Assembly: GCA_036504215.1 (NCBI GenBank)
Contig: DASXVO010000021.1
Location: 16,428 to 80,427, forward strand
Direction: 5' to 3'
Length of the DNA: 64,000 nucleotides
DNA from: Vicinamibacterales bacterium
GTDB lineage: Bacteria; Acidobacteriota; Vicinamibacteria; Vicinamibacterales; Fen-181
Shown: positions 17,406-26,764 of the stretch, piece by piece
Position numbering within the stretch: position 1 is the first letter of the stretch
How the letters are laid out: the number at the start of each line of letters is the position of its first letter
Position numbers and translations under genes: made by a program
Notes under the pieces: model-generated
The model's input: only the letters and a program-made list of their open reading frames with translations
Told to the model about the DNA's origin: nothing
The model's database searches: none

Positions 17406-20400
17406 TCATGCGTGAGCGAGCCCGGCGCGGCGCAGGACCTGCTCGAGCCACTGGTTGGTGAGTTTCTCCTGGACAGTATTCTGGCGCAGGCGGGCGTTCA
17501 GGTTGAAGAAATCGACGCGGTCCATCAGCTGGTCCTGGTTGAAGCACGAGAATATGATCGTCTCCTGACCGGTCGCCGGGTCCACGTGCTTCTGCAGGCA
17601 CTGCGCGCACACCTCTTTCATCATGCACTGCATCGGCGAGTTGACGCTCGCAATCGCCACGTGCCCCCGCTTGAGGTAGGGAGCCAGGACGGCATGCCGC
17701 GCCCCCTTCATCGCCGCCATCATCCGGTCCGATCCAATCACGATCATCCGATCCACGCCGTCGAGCGGCACGCGGATCTGACCCAACTCTCCCCTCGCGT
17801 ACGCCACCAGCGACTCGACGATGTTGCCGCGGAAGTGAGCATCCTGCGGCCGGTGTGGCTCGATTGGCGCGCCCGTGTCGGTGCTCCAGATCACCTGGTC
17901 TGTCGCCGCCTCGATCTCCTCGCGCTTGAAGAGGTCCTCCCCCTTCTTGTAGCCGGCGAAGTAGACGACGCGGTTGCCGCGCTCGCGCATCGCGCGGGCA
18001 ATCGAGAAGAGAACGGCGTTGCCCAGCCCCCCGCCGGCCAGCAACACGGACTCGCCCTCCGGGATCTCCGTCGGCGCCCCCGTCGGCCCCATCACGACGA
18101 CGCGCTGACCGGGGGTCAGATACGCGCACAGCCGGCTCGAGACACCGAGCTCGAGCGCAATCATCGACAGCAGGCCTCGTTCGCGATCGACCCACGCGCC
18201 CGTCAGCGCGATGCCCTCCATCACCAGCTTCACCCGGGCCCCGCCGATGCCGGCCATGACGGCGTCCGACTCGAAGTTTTGAAGGCGGTAGAACTGCCCC
18301 GGATGGAAGTGGCGCGCGGCGGCCGGGGCGTGCACCACCACCTCGATAATCGTCGGCGTCAGGCGCCTCACCTCGACGACGGTCGCCGACAGATCGGCGT
18401 CGAGCGCCGAGACGAGCGTCCACCACGACCGATCGCGCGTCTCCTGCGACGCCGGGTCCAGCGTGGCCACGCGGTCTGCGAACAGGCGCACCACCTCGCG
18501 GTAGCCATGCTTGGCCGACGCCATCGCCTTGACGACATTGCCGGCGTAGCGCGGGTGGTTGTCGCCGTAATAGCTGATGAAGAGGTCGGATGCCGCCGCG
18601 TCACGCCGGTGGTACGACGTGAAGAACCCCTGCGGATCGGGCACCAGGCACGATGTGCCCTTCTCGTCGTGCTCGACCCGGTGCGGCTCGAAGAACCGCC
18701 CGTGCGGATCCAGTTGCAGCGTGCCGGGATATTCCTTCTCGTAGGTGACGTTCGGCGAGGTGCCGGCCGCGACGAGCAGCGCACGCGCGGGAAGCTCCAC
18801 TGTCAGCCCGATCTCGCCGGCGTCCGACGCCTGACGCCTGAATCGCACCGCCTTCACGTGGCCGAACTGGTCGGGGACGGCCTCTTCCGGATCGAGGTGT
18901 TCGATGAACCGGATCCCCTCCTCGAGCGCCTTGATGATCTCCTCGTGATTCAACCGGTAGGCCGGCGAATCGACCATGCGTTTTCGGTAGACGACCGCGA
19001 CGCCACCCCATCCCTGCAGCAGCGGCACGAAGTCCGGCGCCTCCCCTGAGGCCTCCGCCCGTGCGCGCTCGGCACGCAGTTCGCGCCCGTGACACAGGAA
19101 CTCCGCGAGCTGGGCCAGTTCCTCCTGGTCGTAGGCCGCGCGCGCGGTCGCCTCGCCGACGATGGCGGTCACCTGCTCGTACCGCTGGAGGATCTTCTCG
19201 ACCTGCTGCGGGTAGTACGCGAGCAGCTCCGTGGCCGTGTCGATCGCGGTGAGGCCGCCCCCAATCACGAGCGCGGGCAGCCGGACCTGGAGATTCGCGA
19301 GCGACTCGTGCTTGAACGCACCCGTCAGCTGCAGAGCCATCAGGAAGTCGCTGGCCTTCCTGACCCCGCGGATCAGGTTGTTCTTCATGTCGATGATCGT
19401 GGGCCGGCCGGCGCCCGCCGCAATCGCCACGTGCGCGAATCCATGCGCCCACGCATCCTCGATGGGCAGCGTCCCGCCGAACCGGATGCCGCCGTACGCG
19501 CGGAAGCGCTCGCGCCGCGACAGCAGCAGGTGGAGCAGCGTGAGGAAGTTCTTGTCCCACCGAACGGTGATGCCGTATTCCGACACGCCGCCGAACCCCT
19601 CCAGCACGCGCTCGTCCAGCGGGCGGTGGATCTGGCTCCAGTCACGGAGCGGCGTGGGCGGCTGACCGGGCGCGCCGGTCAGCGATTCCGGCAGCGGCTC
19701 GATCTTCAGCCCGTCCACGCCCACCACGCCGAAGCCTTCGTTGAGAAGGTAGTGCGACAGCGTGTAGCCCGCCGGGCCGAGACCGACCACCAGGATGTTG
19801 ATGCCGTTGTAGGGCAGCGGATAGGGCCGGCGGACGTTGAGCGGGTTCCAGCGCGTGAGCAGGCCGTAGATCTCGACGCCCCAGGGCAGGCCCAGCACGT
19901 CGGTGAGCACGCCCGTCTCGGCCTGCGGGATGTTCACCGGGTCCTGCTTCTGGAAGATGCAGGCCTTCATGCAGTCGTTGCAGATCCGGTGGCCCGTGCC
20001 GGCGCACATCGGGTTGTCGAGCGTGACGAGCGCCAGCGCGCCGATCGCATCGCCGCTCTTCCGCGCGAGATGCATCTCGGAGATCTTCTCGTCGAGCGGA
20101 CACCCGGCCAGCGGGATGCCAAGCGCGTTGGTCGAGAGGGTCCCACCCTTTGCGTGGATACCCTTCGAACAGGAATCCTTGTCGCGCTCGTGGCAGATGA
20201 CACAGTAGTTGATCTCGGACAGCACCTCCCGCGCGTTCATGCGCGCATCGGTGAGCGTGAAGCCGTCGCGGCGCCGGTGCGCGTCCCGGCCGGCCAGGGC
20301 CTCGGGCAGACTGGCGTCCGGTCGCTCGAACTCGACGAGGCGCAGCGGATCGATGGCACGAGGGAACCGGAAGATCACCCAGTCGCGATAGGCGGGATCG

Positions 20401-20978
20401 TCGATGCGGCGGGCACACCAGCGTTTCAGCGCGTCGAGTTGTGCGGCCACAGCGGCTCGCGCCGTCTCGTCGCCGGTCTTCGCCAGAACGGCCTCGCGGT
20501 CGAGGAGCGCGCAGCCGGCCAGCGCCAGCGCACGCTCGGGATCCTCGTGCCCGACGAGGCTCGCCAGCGCCTCCACCGTGGCGTCCTCGCCCGCGTCCGA
20601 ACCCGCGGGCCCGCCCTTCGTCAGCGGCAGCGCGCGACGCCTGACGAAGTCCACCTTGAAACGGAAGATCGGATCCTGCGCGAGCGCGGCCTCGCGCAGG
20701 GAGGCCAACTCGCGCTCGACGCCGAACAGCCGGCCCACGAACGCGCTGATGTGACCCGACATGCGGACCAGCAGCCACGAGATCTCGGTGGCAGGCCGCA
20801 CGGCGTCGGGTTCCTGCCGATACGCCTCCCACGCCTCCCACAGCGCGGGGTTCTCACGCGCGACCTCACGACAGAACACGTCGTGGAGGTCGCGCAGCCG
20901 GTCAGGCCGCTGCAGGTCGACGAACGAGAACCCGGAAACGCCGAGCGTCAGATCGGGTGCGACGGAGAGCGTATCCAT
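17406..20978 (-). CDS. Fused Fe-S flavoprotein oxidoreductase (GltD/NfnB-like plus PyrK/NfnA-like)
   Basis: 1,190 residues. About 250 N-terminal residues match no family I recognise. Cys clusters follow: CVICHERDKDSC near 257, CPLDEK near 293 and CAGTGHRICNDCMKAC near 324-341, as expected for Fe-S centres in front of a GltD-type domain. A GltD/NfnB-like FAD/NAD(P) module follows, with GLGPAG near 397 and GGGLTAIDTATE near 600. The last 330 residues are a ferredoxin-reductase/PyrK-like module with HFHPGQFYRL, LLAGGGLGNAVLF and C-terminal Cys (MQCMMKEVCAQC, FSCF) suited to a 2Fe-2S cluster. NfnAB and SudAB use two separate subunits of these kinds to bifurcate electrons between NAD(P)H and ferredoxin; a fused enzyme of that sort is inferred. 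Downstream mrp overlaps or nearly abuts it. Confidence 0.8.
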   Translation of the reverse strand: MDTLSVAPDLTLGVSGFSFVDLQRPDRLRDLHDVFCREVARENPALWEAWEAYRQEPDAVRPATEISWLLVRMSGHISAFVGRLFGVERELASLREAALAQDPIFRFKVDFVRRRALPLTKGGPAGSDAGEDATVEALASLVGHEDPERALALAGCALLDREAVLAKTGDETARAAVAAQLDALKRWCARRIDDPAYRDWVIFRFPRAIDPLRLVEFERPDASLPEALAGRDAHRRRDGFTLTDARMNAREVLSEINYCVICHERDKDSCSKGIHAKGGTLSTNALGIPLAGCPLDEKISEMHLARKSGDAIGALALVTLDNPMCAGTGHRICNDCMKACIFQKQDPVNIPQAETGVLTDVLGLPWGVEIYGLLTRWNPLNVRRPYPLPYNGINILVVGLGPAGYTLSHYLLNEGFGVVGVDGLKIEPLPESLTGAPGQPPTPLRDWSQIHRPLDERVLEGFGGVSEYGITVRWDKNFLTLLHLLLSRRERFRAYGGIRFGGTLPIEDAWAHGFAHVAIAAGAGRPTIIDMKNNLIRGVRKASDFLMALQLTGAFKHESLANLQVRLPALVIGGGLTAIDTATELLAYYPQQVEKILQRYEQVTAIVGEATARAAYDQEELAQLAEFLCHGRELRAERARAEASGEAPDFVPLLQGWGGVAVVYRKRMVDSPAYRLNHEEIIKALEEGIRFIEHLDPEEAVPDQFGHVKAVRFRRQASDAGEIGLTVELPARALLVAAGTSPNVTYEKEYPGTLQLDPHGRFFEPHRVEHDEKGTSCLVPDPQGFFTSYHRRDAAASDLFISYYGDNHPRYAGNVVKAMASAKHGYREVVRLFADRVATLDPASQETRDRSWWTLVSALDADLSATVVEVRRLTPTIIEVVVHAPAAARHFHPGQFYRLQNFESDAVMAGIGGARVKLVMEGIALTGAWVDRERGLLSMIALELGVSSRLCAYLTPGQRVVVMGPTGAPTEIPEGESVLLAGGGLGNAVLFSIARAMRERGNRVVYFAGYKKGEDLFKREEIEAATDQVIWSTDTGAPIEPHRPQDAHFRGNIVESLVAYARGELGQIRVPLDGVDRMIVIGSDRMMAAMKGARHAVLAPYLKRGHVAIASVNSPMQCMMKEVCAQCLQKHVDPATGQETIIFSCFNQDQLMDRVDFFNLNARLRQNTVQEKLTNQWLEQVLRRAGLAHA

Positions 20979-20998
20979 AAGGGTGAGGGTGAGGTCCC

Positions 20999-21118
20999 AC
21001 CTTTCATTCTACATTCTCCCTCCAGTATTCTTCACGTCCCGCTTGCTGCTTCTCGACCTTCTCGATCCTCGGTTCTCGCTTCTCACTTCTCCATTCTGAA
21101 TTCCGACTTCCAGCTCCT
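20999..21118. repeat. CT-rich degenerate spacer with -10-like element
   Basis: A pyrimidine-rich spacer (TTCTC, CCTTC and TTCTA steps) between two minus-strand genes. On the minus strand it carries TAGAAT at 21011-21006, five of six to -10, 27 bp before the ATG at 20978, which has no clear ribosome site. It resembles the CT-rich spacers at 2543-2576 and 46630-46720. Confidence 0.4.
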
Positions 21119-21120
21119 GG

Positions 21121-23154
21121 CTACTTCTTCAGATACCGGTCCCACCACGCCAGGTAGCGTGTCAGTCGATCGCGCACGTAGCTGGGCATCCTGATGCCGT
21201 GGTGCTGGCCGGGGTAGATGATGAGTTGGGTGTCGACGTTCAGGGTCCGCAGCGCCTGGTACATCTGCTCCACCCCGGCAATCGGCACGTTGAAATCGAC
21301 CTGGCCGCAGAGGAACAGGGTCGGCGTCTTGATCCGATCCGCGTGGAAGAACGGGTACGAGACCTTCAGCCAGGTCTCCTGGCTCGTCCACGGCGGACCC
21401 AATTCGTTGTCGTACTGCGCGATGTACTGGTCGATCCCGTACATCGTCAACTGCAGCGCGCTGCTGGCGCCGCTGACCGCCGCCTTGAACCGGCCGTCGC
21501 TGGCGATCGTGTAGTCCGTGAGAATCCCGCCGTAGCTCCAGCCGCCAATCCCGAGCCGGTCGGGATCCGCAATGCCGCTGGCCACCGCGTAATCGACGCC
21601 GGCGAGCAGGTCCATCACTTCCTTGTTGCCCCAGTCGGCGAAAATCGCCTTCTGGTACGCCGATCCCCGGCCCGCTCCGCCGCGATAGTTCACGGCCAGC
21701 ACCACGTAGCCGTTGGCGGCGAACAACTCGCGCTCGACGCTGAAACCGAATTCGTCCTGGCCGTTCGGGCCGCCGTGAATGTACAGGAGCGTCGGGTATC
21801 TCTTCCCCGCGATGAAGCCGGCCGGCTTCACCATCAGCCCGTTGACCACCGTGCCGTCCTTCGACTTGCAGGTGAAGCCCTCGGTGGTCGCCAACTGCAG
21901 CTCGTCGAGCCACGCGTCGTTCTGGTGCGTCACCCGTCGCAGGGCGCCGTTCTCGAGAACGTGCACTTCGCCGATCTCCGTGGCCGTGCTGGCGATGACG
22001 GCGAGCGCCCCGTCGCCCTTCGGCGAGAGCGACGACACCACGCGCTGTCCGCTGGTCAGCTTGTCGACGGCCCCCGTCCTCACGCTGACGGTGGCGACGT
22101 ACTCGGTGCGGTCGTCCGCGACGACGCCACGGAGAGTCTGTCCATCGGCCGACCAGAGAATCGGGCCCGACATCGCGCGGTCGAGCACCGCGGTCAACAC
22201 CTTCGGCGCGCCGCCGGCAGCCGGGATGATCGCGAGCTTCGCCTGGTTGTATGCGGAGTACTTCGTCTCGTCACCCTGGAGGTACGCGAGCCACTTCCCG
22301 TCCGGACTCCACGCGGGCCGCCCATCGTCGCGCCCTGGATAGGTCGTCAGTTGACGGGGCTTGGCGCCGGCCTTCGCCTCGATGACATAGACGTTGGTGT
22401 CATCGACCCGATCGGGATCGGGCGCACGGTTGCTGACGAAGGCGATCTGCGTCCCGTCCGGCGACCAGGACGGCGTCAGATCGTCGAACACGCCGGACGT
22501 CAGAACCTCCGACTTCCTGGTCTCGACGTCGAACAGCGCCAGATGGCTGTAGAGGCGGGTGAGGTAGCCGGCTCCGTCCGACTTGAAGTGATATCGGTCG
22601 ATGACGATCGGCGGCTGGGTCTTGCGTTTCCAGCTTTCCTTCTTCTCCGGATCGGAGTTGGGATCGAAGTCGTCGACGACGAGCACCAGGCGTTTGCCGT
22701 CTGGTGACCAGGCGAGGTCCGAGACGCCGCCCTTGATGTCCGTGAGTTGCTGCGCCTCGCCACCCGCCCGGTTGAGCAGCCACACCTGGGCGCCGCGCTT
22801 CTTCGCGTCCTCGTCGCCGCGCGACGTGAGGAACGCGAGGTACCGGTTGTCGGGGCTCCAGCGCGGCGTGCTTTCGCTGCTGTCGGTGGTGGCCGTCAGG
22901 CGAATCTGTTGCGCGCCGTCCCAGCCGGCCATCCACAAGTCGGTGTCGCGCTTGTCCTTCTCCGCGTCGATCGTGCCCACTGTGTAGGCGATCCACCTGC
23001 CGTCGGGCGACACCTGCGGGTCGCCAACGGTCCGAATTCTCGCCAGATCGTCGAGGCCGACCGCCCGCTTCGCTGGCTGGCCGGCGACGGCTGACGAGAC
23101 GGTCACGACGAGGAGCGCGGTCAAGGTCGAGAGGGTTGCCACCAGTCTCCGCAT
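21121..23154 (-). CDS. S9 family peptidase (prolyl oligopeptidase/dipeptidyl-aminopeptidase type), exported
   Basis: 677 residues from the ATG at 23154, which has GGAG nine bases upstream and begins a signal peptide (MRRLVATLSTLTALLVVTV, cleavage near AVAGQP). Residues about 40-430 form the WD40-like seven-bladed propeller, with repeated SPDG motifs (SPDGRWIAY, SPDGKRLVL, SPDGTQIAF, SPDGKWLAY). The C-terminal alpha/beta hydrolase has the nucleophile elbow GGWSYGG (Ser near 538), a downstream Asp in GQVDFNVP and a His in PGQHHG, so the triad is complete. Expected to cleave peptides in the periplasm. It is divergent from the TonB-dependent receptor gene at 23347 across a 192-bp spacer; a shared role in peptide uptake is possible but unproven. 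Confidence 0.94.
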   Translation of the reverse strand: MRRLVATLSTLTALLVVTVSSAVAGQPAKRAVGLDDLARIRTVGDPQVSPDGRWIAYTVGTIDAEKDKRDTDLWMAGWDGAQQIRLTATTDSSESTPRWSPDNRYLAFLTSRGDEDAKKRGAQVWLLNRAGGEAQQLTDIKGGVSDLAWSPDGKRLVLVVDDFDPNSDPEKKESWKRKTQPPIVIDRYHFKSDGAGYLTRLYSHLALFDVETRKSEVLTSGVFDDLTPSWSPDGTQIAFVSNRAPDPDRVDDTNVYVIEAKAGAKPRQLTTYPGRDDGRPAWSPDGKWLAYLQGDETKYSAYNQAKLAIIPAAGGAPKVLTAVLDRAMSGPILWSADGQTLRGVVADDRTEYVATVSVRTGAVDKLTSGQRVVSSLSPKGDGALAVIASTATEIGEVHVLENGALRRVTHQNDAWLDELQLATTEGFTCKSKDGTVVNGLMVKPAGFIAGKRYPTLLYIHGGPNGQDEFGFSVERELFAANGYVVLAVNYRGGAGRGSAYQKAIFADWGNKEVMDLLAGVDYAVASGIADPDRLGIGGWSYGGILTDYTIASDGRFKAAVSGASSALQLTMYGIDQYIAQYDNELGPPWTSQETWLKVSYPFFHADRIKTPTLFLCGQVDFNVPIAGVEQMYQALRTLNVDTQLIIYPGQHHGIRMPSYVRDRLTRYLAWWDRYLKK

Positions 23155-23346
23155 AGTCGATGCTCCGTGAGGTTTCGGCCCGGGCGATGTCGAACCCGGG
23201 CACGGCGTGGCGGACGCCGAAACCGGATGGTACCACCGCTGGAAACTCAACCGCTAATTGGGATACTCTGTGCCGTGCATTCGGTCTATTTTCTCCCCCC
23301 ATCGTTCGCGGCGCCTCGGTTGAGGGGGACTGCAGAGGAGCCATTC

Positions 23347-26300
23347 ATGGTCAAGAGAACCGTCCTCGCGCTGTTGCTGCTGACTGCGCTCTGCCTGAGC
23401 GCAGTGCCGGCCGTCGCGCAAGAGACGACCGGCACGATCGTCGGCACGGTGACCGACGAATCGGGCGCCGTCGTCCCGGGTGTTGCCGTTGTCGCCAAGA
23501 ACATCAATACCGGCCGAACGACGGAGGTGGTGTCCACCTCGACGGGGATCTACCGGATTCCGCTGCTGCCGCCAGGGGTGTACGACCTCACGTTCCAGCT
23601 CAGCGGCTTCCAGCCGGTTACGATCCGCGGGATCGCGCTGCACGTCAATGACCGCCTGGACGTGAACGGGAAGCTGTCGGTGGGTGGTGTGGCCGAGGTC
23701 GTCGAGGTGACGGCCGCCCAGCAGTTCGTCCAGCCGACGGCCGCCCTCCAGAACCTGGTCGATGCCACGCAGGTCCAGGAGCTTCCGCTCAACAACCGCA
23801 ACTTCGTCCAGCTCGCAACACTCGCGCCGGGTGTCTCGAGCGACCTGCCCGACGAGGTGGGCGTCGGGTTGACGAGCACGGTGAGCATCTCGGTCAACGG
23901 CTCGCGGCGCAACGCCGTGAACTGGCTGGTGGACGGCGTGTCGAACGTGGACGTCGGCTCGAACATCACGCTGCTGTCCACGCCGACGCTGGAGTCGATC
24001 GAAGAGTTCAAGATCATCACGAACGGCTACGCGGCGGAGTGGCCGCGCAGCGGCGGCGGCGTGGTGAACGTCGTCACCAAGTCCGGCACGAGCAGGTTCA
24101 AGGGCAGCGCGTACGAGTTCTACCGGAGCGACAAGCTCAACGCGAACTCCTGGTTCAGGAACCAGAGCCCCAACCCGGATCTTCGCAAGCCGCCCGCATT
24201 GCGGTACAACAACTTCGGCTACACGGCCGGCGGACCGGTCCTGAAGAACAAGATGTTCTTCTTCTGGTCGCAGGAATGGCGGCGGATCCAACGTGCTCCG
24301 GCGTCGCTCATCGGCAACGTGCCGAACCCCGCGTGGTTGTCGGATCCCACGAACTCGAACTACGTGGCACCCGAGAAGCGAGATGCCAACGCGGTCAAGT
24401 TCCTCACTGCGTATCCGGCCCCGAACCTGCCACCAACGTCGAGCAACGGTCCCAGCCGGTACGCCGTGTCGTCGCCGAACATCAACAACACCCGCCAGGA
24501 GGTCATCCGGATCGATTACGACCTGAGCCCGAAATGGCGCCTGACCGGCCGGTATACGCATGACCTCAGCGAGACCCAGGAACTCGGGGGACTCTGGCTC
24601 GGCTACGCCATTCCGAACATCGCGACGACCATGACGACCGTGCCCGGCCAGGTGCTGGCGCTCGGCGTGAAGACGATTTTCGGAAGCAATGCGCTCAACG
24701 AGTTCCAGTACCAGCGGTCGAGCAACGCGATCTCGTGGATCAATCCGGATGGGACGAAGAACAAGCGGTCCGACTACGGCATCAACATTCCCGAGATCTT
24801 CCCCGAGAACACCGGCAGGATGATCCCGACGATCGCCGTGAGCGGCCTGTCGTCGTTCGGCACGAACCAGCTGTACAAGAACAACTACGTCAACCAGACG
24901 ATCACGGACAACTTCTCCTGGCAGAAGGGCAACCACGCGTTCAAGTTCGGCGGCCTCGTGACGTTCGAGGAGAAGAACGAGAACGCGCTCGCCAATTCGC
25001 AGGGCAGTTTCTCGTTCGTCGCCAGCACCGGGCGAACGGCCTTCCAGAACTTCCTGCTGGGAAACGCCGACGGGCAGTGCGCGTCCTGCAGCTACAGCGA
25101 AGCCGAGAAGGACATCATCGTCGGCCTCAGGTTCAACCGCCTCGAGCTGTACGCCCAGGATTCGTGGAAGGTCAGGCCGAACCTCACAATCGACCTTGGC
25201 CTCCGGTACTCGCTGTATCCGCCGATCAGGGAGGCCAACAACGCGCTGACCACCTTCGATCCGTCGTTCTACAAGGCGGCCAATGCGCCGAAGTTCACGA
25301 CGGCAACCGGCGCCCTCATCGACAAGACCACGGGTAGCCTGACGAACGGCATCATCATCGCCGGTCAGAACTCGCCCTACGGCGACAGCATCTACCCGAT
25401 GGTGAAGGACAGCATCCAGCCGCGGTTCGGCTTCTCGTGGGATCCGAAGAGCACCGGAAGCACGATTGTCCGCGGGTCGTTTGGCATCTACTACGATCAG
25501 CCGCTCGTCGGCATCTTCGAGTGGAACGCGTTCTACAACCCGCCATTCAACAACAGCTCGAGCATCACCGGAGCGAGCCTGAGCAACCCGACGGCGGGCA
25601 CCACGGTGAAGACCAGCGGCGTGCCGACGATCTGGGCGACGTCCACGGACTTCAAGAACCCACGGACCACGCAGTGGAACATCGGCGTGACCCGGCAGCT
25701 CTTCAAGAACGCGGTCATCGAGGTGAGCTACGTCGGATCGCGCGGCGACAACCTCATCCGGCCGATCGACATCAACTACCCGATGCCGGCCGACGTCATC
25801 GCGCTCCAGACTGCGACGAATAGCACGAGCGCAGTCAACCCGGCTCGGCCCTATCTGGGCTACGGCACGTTCCGGTATCACGAGACGACCGCGACGAGCC
25901 GGTACCAAGGCCTGCTGACCGGTTTCCGTTACCAGGGCGGCAAGCACGGTACGATGACCGTCAACTACACGCTGAGCCGCAACCAGACGGATTCGACGAA
26001 CGACCGCGACACCATCGACGTCCCGCAGAACCCACGCGACCCGATGGCCGATTTCGCGGACGCCCGCACGGACCGTCGGCACATCCTCACCGCGTCGTAC
26101 GTCTACGAGGTCCCGTTCTTCAAGGAGTCCAAGAATCCGATACTCCGGACGGCAATCAGCGGCTGGCAGGTCGCGGGAATCACCTACGCGAACTCGGGCC
26201 AGCCGGTGCCGCGCATCTCGGTACTCACCAACACCTTCCGTCGCGGCGGCTTCGCTGATCTCGTCGGCGATCCCAATCCGCAGCTGACATTCGTCAACGG

Positions 26301-26640
26301 TGTTCCGTACTGGTTCGACCCGACGGCCTTCGCGCCGCCGGCCGATGGCAAGTTCGGCAACTCCGGCCGTGCGCCGTTCCGCCAGCCGGGGTTCTACAAG
26401 TGGGACTTCACGTTGTCGAAGAACTTCTACCTGCCGCGGAACATGCGTCTCCAGTTCCGGGCCGACCTGATCAACGCGTTCAACCAGGTGAACTGGGCGT
26501 CTGATCCGGCCGCGACCGGGCTGGACAACACCTGCTCGACCAGCCTCACGTCGTGCACGGTGTCCACGGACACCTTCGGCCAGCTGATAGCCGTGCGCGC
26601 TGCGCGCGAGATTCAGTTCGGGCTGAAACTGTACTGGTAG
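23347..26640 (+). CDS. TonB-dependent outer-membrane receptor with carboxypeptidase-regulatory domain (Oar-like)
   Basis: 1,097 residues. ATG at 23347 with AGAGGAG six bases upstream; signal peptide MVKRTVLALLLLTAL... cut near AVAQE. Residues about 27-110 are a carboxypeptidase-regulatory-like beta-sandwich (GTIVGTVTDESGAVVPGVAV...). The plug follows (ELPLNNRNFVQLATLAPGVS), then a long barrel ending in an aromatic terminus (FGLKLYW), the usual signal for barrel assembly. This architecture is the Oar-like class abundant in Acidobacteriota, not the SusC class; no SusD is nearby. Ligand unknown. The neighbouring divergent S9 peptidase and the downstream barrel protein are the only context. A strong hairpin 26 bp after the stop suggests a monocistronic transcript. 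Confidence 0.93.
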   Translation: MVKRTVLALLLLTALCLSAVPAVAQETTGTIVGTVTDESGAVVPGVAVVAKNINTGRTTEVVSTSTGIYRIPLLPPGVYDLTFQLSGFQPVTIRGIALHVNDRLDVNGKLSVGGVAEVVEVTAAQQFVQPTAALQNLVDATQVQELPLNNRNFVQLATLAPGVSSDLPDEVGVGLTSTVSISVNGSRRNAVNWLVDGVSNVDVGSNITLLSTPTLESIEEFKIITNGYAAEWPRSGGGVVNVVTKSGTSRFKGSAYEFYRSDKLNANSWFRNQSPNPDLRKPPALRYNNFGYTAGGPVLKNKMFFFWSQEWRRIQRAPASLIGNVPNPAWLSDPTNSNYVAPEKRDANAVKFLTAYPAPNLPPTSSNGPSRYAVSSPNINNTRQEVIRIDYDLSPKWRLTGRYTHDLSETQELGGLWLGYAIPNIATTMTTVPGQVLALGVKTIFGSNALNEFQYQRSSNAISWINPDGTKNKRSDYGINIPEIFPENTGRMIPTIAVSGLSSFGTNQLYKNNYVNQTITDNFSWQKGNHAFKFGGLVTFEEKNENALANSQGSFSFVASTGRTAFQNFLLGNADGQCASCSYSEAEKDIIVGLRFNRLELYAQDSWKVRPNLTIDLGLRYSLYPPIREANNALTTFDPSFYKAANAPKFTTATGALIDKTTGSLTNGIIIAGQNSPYGDSIYPMVKDSIQPRFGFSWDPKSTGSTIVRGSFGIYYDQPLVGIFEWNAFYNPPFNNSSSITGASLSNPTAGTTVKTSGVPTIWATSTDFKNPRTTQWNIGVTRQLFKNAVIEVSYVGSRGDNLIRPIDINYPMPADVIALQTATNSTSAVNPARPYLGYGTFRYHETTATSRYQGLLTGFRYQGGKHGTMTVNYTLSRNQTDSTNDRDTIDVPQNPRDPMADFADARTDRRHILTASYVYEVPFFKESKNPILRTAISGWQVAGITYANSGQPVPRISVLTNTFRRGGFADLVGDPNPQLTFVNGVPYWFDPTAFAPPADGKFGNSGRAPFRQPGFYKWDFTLSKNFYLPRNMRLQFRADLINAFNQVNWASDPAATGLDNTCSTSLTSCTVSTDTFGQLIAVRAAREIQFGLKLYW

Positions 26641-26665
26641 ACCGACGGCTGCAACACCGTCAGGC

Positions 26666-26701
26666 ATGGCCGGGCGATCCGCTGGTCGCCCGGCCATTTC
26701 T
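26666..26701 (+). terminator. Rho-independent terminator candidate
   Basis: Perfect 12-bp stem ATGGCCGGGCGA (26666-26677) / TCGCCCGGCCAT (26686-26697) with an 8-nt loop, followed by a short pyrimidine run (TTCTGTCT). It sits 26 bp after the receptor stop. The T tract is short, so efficiency is uncertain. Confidence 0.7.
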
Positions 26702-26719
26702 GTCTCCGCCAACGGGAGT

Positions 26720-26729
26720 GACGTATCAT
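26720..26729 (+). promoter_or_regulatory. -10-like element GACGTATCAT
   Basis: TATCAT (26723-26728) matches five of six positions of the -10 consensus, 37 bp before the ATG at 26765. The same ten bases occur at 59981-59990 before another exported-protein gene. No good -35 at the right spacing. Confidence 0.3.
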
Positions 26730-26764
26730 GCTGAGGCGCGTCGCCTGATGCCAAACGCCCAATT

